The notes under the pieces: generated by a model
Seen by the model: the letters and a program-made list of their open reading frames with translations, nothing else
What the model was told of the DNA's origin: nothing
Database searches by the model: none
Part shown: positions 16,115-21,615 of the stretch, piece by piece
How positions within the stretch are numbered: the stretch's first letter is position 1
Layout of the letters: each line of letters begins with the position of its first letter
Translations under genes and position numbers: made by a program
Source: Methanobrevibacter sp.
Lineage (GTDB): Archaea; Methanobacteriota; Methanobacteria; Methanobacteriales; Methanobacteriaceae
DNA length: 21,615 bases
Direction: 5' to 3'
Assembly (NCBI GenBank): GCA_009777005.1
Contig: WRMT01000009.1
Coordinates: 1 to 21,615 of the forward strand

Positions 16115-16447
16115 ATGGTTAGAAAAATAAGGATAAGAAGAACTAAAGCTGAAGAAGATCCAATGGGAGGAATTACTAATTTAGTTGATGCTATGTTAGT
16201 AATTGCAGTTGGGTTTTTAGTGTTTATTGTAATTTCTTGGAATATGCAAGGAGTTATCTTTAGTGATATGTCTCCTGATGAAAAACAAGACATAATGAAA
16301 ACAATGCAAAATGTTATAGAAGTAAATCAAGGACAACAAATCAATGATACTCCAGATCCCACAGGAGGTTCTGGTGAAGGATATGATGAAGTAGGAACAG
16401 TGTATAAAGACCCAGAAACGGGAAACCTGATAATGATAGAAGGATGA
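16115..16447 (+). CDS. DUF2149 protein, ExbD/MotB-like partner
   Basis: A 110-residue single-pass membrane protein. It has a basic N-terminus (MVRKIRIRRTK), then DPMGGITNLVDAMLVIAVGF running into one transmembrane helix (about 22-42), and an acidic, Gly-containing extracytoplasmic tail. D25 at the start of the membrane segment is placed like the proton-carrying Asp of ExbD, TolR and MotB. DUF2149 is known to neighbour ExbB-like genes in methanogens. The tail is far too short for a periplasmic TolR/ExbD fold or a peptidoglycan-binding domain; it ends with VYKDPETGNLIMIEG. AGGAGGT (16099-16105) lies 9 nt before the ATG. It is likely cotranscribed with the ExbB-like gene. Confidence 0.83.
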   Translation: MVRKIRIRRTKAEEDPMGGITNLVDAMLVIAVGFLVFIVISWNMQGVIFSDMSPDEKQDIMKTMQNVIEVNQGQQINDTPDPTGGSGEGYDEVGTVYKDPETGNLIMIEG

Positions 16448-16930
16448 CAAGAAATTTAAAAAAACATTTATATGATATTTTTCTCAAATAGTAAAATCTT
16501 AATTATTTTTTTTCTGTATTTAAGCTATTTATTCATTGAAGGTTTTAACTATTATATTATGTTTCCTTGAATAATTTTTATGTATTTCTTTATATTTTTT
16601 AAATTTAATCATAATTCTTTTTTTATTGTTTATTCTGATTGTTATTGTGAATTTTATTAATTTTTGAGAATATTTACACATCTTTACTCATATATGTTGA
16701 AAAAAGGTTTATATATTACAATATTTTTATACATTTCGGATTAATAATTATTAATTTAAACAAATTAAACATTCGAAAAATTAGTTTAATGGATAAATAC
16801 TATTATCATTAAGTAAATAATAATTATTATAATTTATTAATAATTTTTATTCTTTTTTATTGATTTTTAAAATTTTTAAAATCTTTTTTAATAATATTAA
16901 ATTAGATTCATATAGAAAATATTATTTAAG
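16448..16930. other. Non-coding stretch with two TATA-like signals
   Basis: T-runs at about 16505-16513 may end the exbB-DUF2149 transcript. AACATTTATATG (16463-16474) is promoter-like but leads to nothing recognisable. AAAAGGTTTATATATT at 16702-16717 is listed separately. The rest is low-complexity A/T. Confidence 0.45.
16702..16717 (+). promoter_or_regulatory. Strong BRE/TATA-like promoter
   Basis: AAAAGGTTTATATATT is the best promoter-like match in this gap, predicting a start near 16740. There the 14-bp palindrome TTAATAATTATTAA (16740-16753) lies. The next ORF begins about 190 nt later, so this may serve a long-leader mRNA or a small RNA. Confidence 0.45.
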
Positions 16931-17329
16931 ATGAGTTTAAAATTAATTAATATGACAAAAGATGATATGATTGAATTAGATATTGGAAAGTTGATAGTTG
17001 AAAATAGTAAAAAAATGAATGAATTTTTAGAGAAAGATTATGAAAAGATAAAAAATAAATCAATAAGTGTTGAATTAAAGAAATTTTGGAGTGTGTTTGA
17101 AAAAAAACTTAATATTGCTCAGAAAGATACATCAGATAATCAAATCTTAAATGTGTTTATAGTATTAAGTGATGTTAGATCCGTGTTAATTAATAAAATG
17201 GATGTAATTGAACCATGGTTTGTTAAAATAGAGGGAGTGAATTGTAAAACTGGTTTACCAGAAAAAGAAGTATTAAACTCCAGAAAACAAGAACCAGAAA
17301 TAAAAGTTGAACCTGGATTTTTTTTATAA
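16931..17329 (+). CDS. Hypothetical protein, 132 residues
   Basis: I do not recognise this protein. It is hydrophilic and predicted cytoplasmic, with a Lys/Glu-rich helical N-terminal half (about 10-70) and a more hydrophobic stretch ILNVFIVLSDVRSVLINKMDV (about 72-92). A conserved-looking EPWFVKIEGVNCKTGLPEKEV follows, then a short acidic and Pro-containing tail ending PGFFL. No signal peptide or membrane span is seen. Neither ATG 16931 nor the later ATG 16952 has a ribosome binding site, so the start is uncertain and the mRNA could be leaderless. Codon use looks like that of its neighbours. It is alone between the ExbB cluster and another small unknown gene. Confidence 0.6.
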   Translation: MSLKLINMTKDDMIELDIGKLIVENSKKMNEFLEKDYEKIKNKSISVELKKFWSVFEKKLNIAQKDTSDNQILNVFIVLSDVRSVLINKMDVIEPWFVKIEGVNCKTGLPEKEVLNSRKQEPEIKVEPGFFL

Positions 17330-17405
17330 ATCTAGAAAACAACAAAATAGAGAAAAAAAGTTTATAAAAAAATTTTTTGCACAAGTGAAAAAAATAACAG
17401 AAAAC

Positions 17406-17461
17406 CTACTAAAAAATTATAGTTTTAAAAAGTTTTATAGCTTATAATCTAATTTTAGTAG
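17406..17461. repeat. Inverted repeat in the gap before the 100-residue ORF
   Basis: CTACTAAAA (17406-17414) pairs with TTTTAGTAG (17453-17461), and interior TATAG/CTATA-like pairing can extend the fold. It may be the terminator of the gene at 16931 or a small repeat. A TATA-like ATTTTATAAAAATAA follows at about 17469-17483, ahead of the next ORF. Confidence 0.45.
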
Positions 17462-17520
17462 CTAGAAAAATTTTATAAAAATAATTGTTTGCATGATAAA
17501 ATAAAATTTAGTGTGATTTT

Positions 17521-17823
17521 ATGATAAATAAGATTTTAGAGATTGATGAATCTTTTATTGGGCGTGATGGCATTCAAATGCCAGCTATTCATGTTTTAAA
17601 AGATTGTATATATGACACTAGGATTAAATATGAGTTAAACGAGGAACAACCTTATACTCTTGTTTTCAAATTTCCTAGAAGAGATTTTGAAAAAATAAAA
17701 CATTTATTGAACCAATATTTTGCTATTTATATCTATGATGATTTGGAAGATTTTAATGAAAATGAAAGTAATGACTATTTCCTGGTTAAAAAATTGAAAA
17801 AACATCATATAATAGTTAGCTAA
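17521..17823 (+). CDS. Hypothetical protein, 100 residues
   Basis: A small cytoplasmic-looking protein I do not recognise. It is mixed alpha/beta in character: IDESFIGRDGIQMPAIHVLKD, then YTLVFKFPRRDFEKIKHLLNQYF and an acidic YDDLEDFNENESND, ending KKLKKHHIIVS. No signal or membrane segment is present. The start at ATG 17521 has only a partial ribosome binding site (GTGTGAT, about 5 nt upstream), but a TATA-like box about 40-50 bp upstream supports expression. It does not overlap or share an evident operon with the flanking genes. Confidence 0.6.
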   Translation: MINKILEIDESFIGRDGIQMPAIHVLKDCIYDTRIKYELNEEQPYTLVFKFPRRDFEKIKHLLNQYFAIYIYDDLEDFNENESNDYFLVKKLKKHHIIVS

Positions 17824-17945
17824 TATATTTCAACAGAACTTTTACATTAAATACTTTTTTCAAATATAATCTTTTTTCATTTTTTTAAAAAAAAAATGCT
17901 ATCTTTTTTCATTTTTAAAATAAAAAATACTATTTTTTTTAATCT

Positions 17946-18050
17946 TATACTTGAACATTCATTTTTCACAATATATAAACATTTTATCCATATTTTGGAA
18001 AAATACACAAGTTACAGTGTATAAATGGAATTGTGAAAAATAAAAGTATA
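17946..18050. repeat. Inverted repeat flanking the TauE gene's promoter region
   Basis: TATACTT (17946-17952) and ATTTTTCACAAT (17961-17972) are mirrored by ATTGTGAAAAAT (18030-18041) and AAGTATA (18044-18050). GTGTATAAATGG (about 18017-18028) inside the right side is TATA-like and suits the gene at 18112. The element may be a pair of opposed operator sites or a small MITE-like insertion. Confidence 0.5.
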
Positions 18051-18111
18051 AAAAAAAACTTTTCATAAATAATTCAAATAATAGTTTATAGTTTTTGTAG
18101 GTAGGTTGTAA

Positions 18112-18912
18112 ATGAATAATAAAAAGACTTCTATTTTATCTTTTCTTCTTGGTGTGCCAATAGCTTGTTTAGGTGGTTTAATAGGATTAGGTGGTGCTGA
18201 ATTTAGGTTACCTTTTTTACTAAAAACTTTTAGTAAAACTGCTAAAAAAGCAGTTGCTTTGAACATGCTAGTAAGTTTAATTACAGTTTCTTCAGCTATT
18301 TATTTTAGAATGAATAATTTTGATACTTCAATTATCGTTCCACAGCTACTTTTAATATTAGCAATAGTTGTAGGTTCTATTTCTGGAGCTTATTGGGGCA
18401 TTGGAATGTTAAACAAAGTATCTGATACCATATTTAAAAAAATAATGCTAGTATTACTCTTAATCATGGGTTTGCTTCTGGTAATTGAAAGTTTTATACC
18501 ATTTAATTCCACAGGTATTCCATTTGATAGCATGTATTTAAAATTAATTATAGCTATTTTTTGTGGATTTATAATTGGAACAATTAGTAGTCTTTTAGGT
18601 GTTGCAGGAGGAGAAGTTATAATCCCTATTTTGATTTTAATTTTTGGTATAGATATTAAATTAGCTGGTACCATGAGTTTAATTATTAGTTTACCTACAT
18701 TGATTGTTGGTATAACACGACATGGTAAAAATGATATGTATAGTGATAAAACTGAAATTAAGTCTTTAGTCATTCCTATGGGAATAGCTTCAATAATTGG
18801 TGCTTCCATAGGTGCTTTATTAGTTATTTATGCTCCTTCAGAGTTATTAAAACTTATATTAGGTATATTATTATTAGTTACATCTATTAAACTTTTTATA
18901 GAAAAAGAATAA
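18112..18912 (+). CDS. TauE/SafE-family membrane permease
   Basis: A 266-residue integral membrane protein of the TauE/SafE family (sulfite, sulfonate or other anion export). The two internal repeats are clear: GGLIGLGGAEFRLPFLL near residue 21 and SSLLGVAGGEVIIPILILIFG near 162, each a re-entrant Gly-rich motif in a four-helix half. About eight membrane helices fill the length, which is normal for the family. ATG 18112 follows TAGGTAGGTTG, giving a ribosome binding site about 4-8 nt upstream. It stands alone: 288 bp of non-coding sequence precede it and a dispersed repeat with a MITE-like insertion follows. The substrate cannot be read from the sequence. Confidence 0.85.
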   Translation: MNNKKTSILSFLLGVPIACLGGLIGLGGAEFRLPFLLKTFSKTAKKAVALNMLVSLITVSSAIYFRMNNFDTSIIVPQLLLILAIVVGSISGAYWGIGMLNKVSDTIFKKIMLVLLLIMGLLLVIESFIPFNSTGIPFDSMYLKLIIAIFCGFIIGTISSLLGVAGGEVIIPILILIFGIDIKLAGTMSLIISLPTLIVGITRHGKNDMYSDKTEIKSLVIPMGIASIIGASIGALLVIYAPSELLKLILGILLLVTSIKLFIEKE

Positions 18913-18957
18913 ATGTTATTCTTTTTAAAATTTTTTTATTCTTAAATCATAATCCAA

Positions 18958-19001
18958 AAATAAAGTTTTTAATTAATGATAATTTTTGAAAATCTTCAAA
19001 T
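18958..19001. repeat. Dispersed 44-bp repeat, copy interrupted by the MITE
   Basis: AAATAAAGTTTTTAATTAAT and the following GATAATTTTT (18958-18987) recur exactly at 21557-21586, and similarity continues to 19001 (41 of 44 positions). The MITE-like element starts at the next base. Confidence 0.85.
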
Positions 19002-19185
19002 GGTTCTGTCAAAAATGCTAGTGCTAGAAAAATTTTCATTGCATCTTAAAAAAAATTATAATTTTAAAAATATGGTTATTTGCTTTTTATTTTCAAAATA
19101 GATGATGAATAACCATTTTTATAGTATTATTAAAATAAAAATTTTAATACAAAATTTTTTCAACACCTTAATTTTTGACAGTACC
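19002..19185. mobile_element. 184-bp MITE-like element with target-site duplication
   Basis: It begins GGTTCTGTCAAAAAT (19002-19016) and ends ATTTTTGACAGTACC (19171-19185). The terminal inverted repeats extend imperfectly to about 35 bp, through a shared AAAAATTTT. TTCAAAT flanks it on both sides (18995-19001 and 19186-19192); the duplication is 8 bp (CTTCAAAT) if the last C is counted as flank. ATGGTTATT (19072-19080) pairs with AATAACCAT (19108-19116) around the centre, so the whole element can fold as a long hairpin. It has no coding capacity and must have been moved by a transposase encoded elsewhere. Methanobrevibacter ISM1 is known to make 8-bp duplications, but I cannot match its ends from memory. 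Confidence 0.85.
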
Positions 19186-19192
19186 TTCAAAT

Positions 19193-19666
19193 TCATTCAT
19201 TCTTAATTTTAATTTAAAATATTTTATATTTTTCTTATAATAAAATTATTTATATTTATTTTTAAAATTAAAATTATTATTAATATATTCATCAGAAATA
19301 AAGTGATATTTTAACAAAGCATTAATTACAATTTTTTCTTTCAGGATTATAATCTCTTAATTTTTAAAATGCTTATTAAATTATCATTTTAAATATAAAC
19401 TAATCATTATATTTTATTTTTTTAAATAATAATGTTTTATAATAAAATTTACTTTAATCAAATTATATGTATATTTTTTTGTAAAAAATTAATTACCTAA
19501 TATAATTTTACAAAAAATTCAAAATAATAGTAATTACAAGTAAAAATATACATGTAAGTCATTTATATAAAAATTTAAAGGACAAAATTTAGATTTGAAA
19601 TAAAAATTTTGTAAATCTTCAACCTTCTAAAAGAATAGTGCTATTTTATATATTAAAAATCTAAAC
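19193..19666. other. Non-coding stretch upstream of modA
   Basis: There is no ORF. It is very AT-rich. It contains the nested inverted repeat at 19467-19553 (listed separately) and a TATA-like CATTTATATAAAA at about 19560-19572. A small stem CAAAATTT/AAATTTTG follows at about 19583-19614. The TATA-like site may be a distal start for modA. Confidence 0.4.
19467..19553. repeat. Two competing inverted repeats
   Basis: ATGTATATTTTT (19467-19478) pairs perfectly with AAAAATATACAT (19542-19553). TTTTTTGTAAAA (19475-19486) pairs perfectly with TTTTACAAAAAA (19506-19517). The two left arms overlap by four bases, so the complete stems cannot both form. Confidence 0.6.
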
Positions 19667-19693
19667 CATTATATATGATATGCACTGCATATC
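19667..19693 (+). promoter_or_regulatory. TATA box with palindromic operator upstream of modA
   Basis: ATTATATATG supplies a TATA box (about 19667-19676). It abuts the perfect palindrome GATATGCACTGCATATC (19677-19693; 7-bp arms, 3-bp centre), which covers the space between the TATA box and the predicted start near 19700. A bound dimer would block initiation. ModE is the natural candidate because modA is the next gene, but the binding protein is inferred. Confidence 0.6.
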
Positions 19694-19776
19694 CTGATTG
19701 AAAAAAAATTACATGAACAAAAGCTAATAATTAAAATTAAAGCTAATATAAAAAATAAATTTTAAAGGTAATATAT

Positions 19777-20574
19777 ATGGAAAAAAACAAAATTGCAATC
19801 ATTTGTATCGCAGCAATAGTTACTATAGCTATTGGTGCATATTTAAGTGGCACTATGGATAGTGTTGGATCAGATGAAGAAGGAACCATCGATGTGTTGT
19901 TTGCTGCAGGTTTTAGTAAAGTTGGTCCTGAACTTATAAGTGAATTTAATAAAAAGTATCCGAATATTAAAGTAAATCCTAAGTATGGTGGAAGTGGTGA
20001 ATTATTTGCAACTCTTGAAACCCAGAAAAAAGGAGATGTGTTTTTACCAGCTGATTACAAGTATATGGAAGATGCAATGAACAACAACTACATAGCTAAT
20101 GATACTGTTAAAAATATTACAAAAAATGTTCCTGTGATAATTGTAGAAAAAGGAAATCCTAAAAATATAACCTCACTAAAAGATTTAGCTAAAGATGGAG
20201 TTAAAGTAGGAATAGGTGAAAAAAATGGTCCAGCTATTGGTAAAGTAACAGCTATTATACTTGAAAAAAACAACTTAAGTAGTGCTGTAGAAAAAAATGT
20301 TGTGGTTACAACTACAACAGTTAATCAATTGTTAACTTATTTAATCACTGGACAAATAGATGCAACCATAATTTGGGAAGACATGACTTCTTGGCAAGAA
20401 GGTGAAGGTAAAATAGAAGTTATAGAAATACCTGCTGATGAAAATGAAGTAAGTACTGTTCCAGTTGGAATTACAACTTTTGCTAAAGATAAAGATGCAT
20501 CTCAAAAATTTCAAGAATTTATTACATCTGATGAAGGTAAGGCAGTTTGGGAAAAATGGGGATTCGAAATATAA
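19777..20574 (+). CDS. modA: Molybdate-type ABC transporter substrate-binding protein
   Basis: A 265-residue extracytoplasmic binding protein, close to the usual ModA length and much shorter than the tungstate protein WtpA. Residues about 5-25 form a signal anchor without a lipobox Cys, so it probably stays tethered to the membrane. IDVLFAAGFSKVGPELISEF (about 38-57), then YGGSGELFATLETQKKGDVFLPAD (about 69-92), are the two anion-contacting loops of ModA-type proteins. The Thr/Ser-rich TTTTVNQLL, the QIDATIIWED segment and STVPVGIT are typical of the second lobe. GGTA lies about 7 nt before ATG 19777. No permease or ATPase gene follows, so its ModBC partners must be elsewhere. Tungstate or another oxyanion cannot be excluded. 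Molybdate feeds the formylmethanofuran dehydrogenase pathway, which is consistent with the fmdE neighbour. Confidence 0.78.
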   Translation: MEKNKIAIICIAAIVTIAIGAYLSGTMDSVGSDEEGTIDVLFAAGFSKVGPELISEFNKKYPNIKVNPKYGGSGELFATLETQKKGDVFLPADYKYMEDAMNNNYIANDTVKNITKNVPVIIVEKGNPKNITSLKDLAKDGVKVGIGEKNGPAIGKVTAIILEKNNLSSAVEKNVVVTTTTVNQLLTYLITGQIDATIIWEDMTSWQEGEGKIEVIEIPADENEVSTVPVGITTFAKDKDASQKFQEFITSDEGKAVWEKWGFEI

Positions 20575-20864
20575 ATAGCTACTATATATAAAAATAAACA
20601 ATAAGAGAGTATAGTTCTTGAAACTATTATAATACGTTGAAACTCTAAATATTATTATTTTAATGGATTATTCATTAAAAATAAAAATTATAATAAACAA
20701 TATGGAAAAAACTATTAAATTTCAGCTGAATAAAAAAATCATGAAAATGTAAAAATTCTCATTTTAAACTATTATATGAAAATTTTTTTCATTTATTTTT
20801 CAATCTTTATTTTTATCTTATTTAATTTCAGCTATGGTATGAGAAATAAATCTTCATTTAGACA
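20575..20864. terminator. Convergent intergenic region with hairpins
   Basis: ATAGTT/AACTAT forms a small stem at about 20611-20627, just after modA. ATGAAAATTTTTTTCAT (about 20776-20792) is a palindrome with a central T-run that could end transcripts from either side. AATTTCAGCT occurs twice (about 20718 and 20824). No gene is seen. Confidence 0.35.
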
Positions 20865-21425
20865 TTAAATTATCCTATAGTAAGATTCTTCAGAACATGA
20901 TTTACAAATAGCTTTTCCTCCAACTAATTTATGTTTACCATCCATAACTTTTTCATTGCATATTGAGCAAAAAACTGTTTCTCTTGGTTTTCCTGGAAGT
21001 TCATTTTCATCTAATTTAATTTCAACTCTTTGAAAATTAAATAAATCTTCATTGGGAGTATTTTTAAATCGTTCAATCATTTCTTCTTTTGTTTCACTAT
21101 TTTTTTCTTTTGAATTAGCATCTACATCCGTAATTCTGAAAGCTTCTCCAGTAGCTATATTGTAAAAAGTAGCTGCAAATTTTCCATAACCCATTTGTTT
21201 TAATGATCTTTTTCCCATTGAACATCCTGTAACAGATTGAACAGCATCAGACATACACCTGTCAATTTCTACAAAAACTATTAAATCTTTATTTTTCTTG
21301 TTTAATTCCATTCCCATTTTTTCAAGAGCATAAATAGCGAGTTTAGTTCCTATTACAATTCCACCACAAATTTCTCCATGAAAGTTACCTGCTTTTTCTA
21401 ATTGTTCTTCATATATTTTATCCAT
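20865..21425 (-). CDS. fmdE: FmdE-family protein (formylmethanofuran dehydrogenase subunit E-like)
   Basis: A 186-residue protein with an FmdE domain (about 10-130) and a C-terminal zinc ribbon. H16-G-E-x-C20 (NFHGEICGG) and C57...D60...C68 (CMSDAVQSVTGCSMGKR) are the conserved metal-binding residues of the FmdE domain. C153/C156 and C174/C177 form the ribbon (CSICNEKV ... AICKSC). FmdE is associated with the molybdenum formylmethanofuran dehydrogenase of CO2-reducing methanogenesis, though its exact role is not settled and paralogues exist. ATG 21425 follows GGTG by 5 nt. The rest of the fmd operon is not beside it. It is convergent with modA, an arrangement that suits a shared molybdenum theme but not cotranscription. 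Confidence 0.85.
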   Translation of the reverse strand: MDKIYEEQLEKAGNFHGEICGGIVIGTKLAIYALEKMGMELNKKNKDLIVFVEIDRCMSDAVQSVTGCSMGKRSLKQMGYGKFAATFYNIATGEAFRITDVDANSKEKNSETKEEMIERFKNTPNEDLFNFQRVEIKLDENELPGKPRETVFCSICNEKVMDGKHKLVGGKAICKSCSEESYYRII

Positions 21426-21556
21426 GAAAACACCACTTAGTAATATATAATCTGAGAACTAATCTTTAAGAAAAAATAATGATTTCTTTTTATTAAAATT
21501 TATTTTTATATTGAAAAATATATTATTTAATAAAATAATTAAAAATATAGTTTGGA

Positions 21557-21600
21557 AAATAAAGTTTTTAATTAATGATAATTTTTAAAAATTTTTAAAT
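21557..21600. repeat. Dispersed 44-bp repeat, unoccupied copy
   Basis: It matches 18958-19001 at 41 of 44 positions, with the first 30 bp exact. Its continuation (AAATTCAATTATTTTTAAA) resembles the sequence found after the MITE at 19189 (AAATTCATTCATTCTTAA), as expected if this copy was never hit. It runs up to the window end. Confidence 0.75.
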
Positions 21601-21615
21601 TCAATTATTTTTAAA

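Noticed and set aside
15880..16293. 137-residue minus-strand ORF across exbB and DUF2149
   Set aside because: It lies antisense to two well-supported genes and has no motif of its own.
16463..16474. AACATTTATATG as a third copy of the 1813/14309 promoter element
   Set aside because: Only the TATA core matches; the downstream CGAAATG..AGACATA block is absent.
18390..18809. 139-residue minus-strand ORF in the TauE gene
   Set aside because: It is antisense to a clear TauE/SafE coding sequence.

Overview
The window is a very AT-rich stretch of a methanogenic archaeon, most likely a Methanobrevibacter-like member of the Methanobacteriales. The evidence is archaeal TATA-type promoters, GGTG/AGGAGG ribosome binding sites, large adhesin-like beta-helix surface proteins, an FmdE-family protein, a ModE regulator and a molybdate-type binding protein, and an ExbB/DUF2149 pair. 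Molybdate genes argue mildly against Methanosphaera, which is known to lack molybdopterin-dependent CO2 reduction. The genus call is inference.

Layout. 1-2369 holds no intact gene. It contains an inverted repeat, a decayed nucleotidyltransferase/HEPN (MntA/HepT-type) pair on the minus strand that is visible only across frameshifts, and a promoter-like element with a palindrome and a downstream hairpin. 2370-8943 encodes two secreted beta-helix proteins: a small one with no membrane anchor and a 1755-residue one with two beta-helix modules, a Gly-rich linker and a C-terminal membrane anchor. 8944-14551 is an accessory interval. It holds a long hairpin terminator, a 38-bp tandem repeat, an Rpn-type PD-(D/E)XK nuclease gene, a degenerate copy of the big adhesin's C-terminus, a ModE-like regulator with its 3' end tandemly duplicated, a minus-strand AAA-ATPase/PD-(D/E)XK gene, a 50-bp tandem array with internal dyads, and a second copy of the promoter-like element seen near 1813.

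14552-16447 is a likely functional unit: a multi-pass membrane protein (probably DUF2162), an ExbB/TolQ/MotA-type proton channel subunit, and DUF2149, a single-pass partner with an Asp in its membrane segment. Together the last two resemble a proton-driven ExbBD/MotAB-type stator in an organism without an outer membrane. 16448-17823 has a strong promoter-like signal and two small unrecognised genes. 18112-18912 is a TauE/SafE permease. 18913-19776 carries a 184-bp MITE-like element with target-site duplications, inserted in a dispersed repeat whose apparently unoccupied copy lies at the window end. It also carries a near-perfect operator beside a TATA box upstream of modA. modA and fmdE (convergent) close the window.

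Functional links: ModE (11493), ModA (19777) and FmdE (20865) all bear on molybdenum and formylmethanofuran dehydrogenase, although they are not one operon. The surface proteins and the ExbB-like motor lie close together, but no physical link is shown by sequence.
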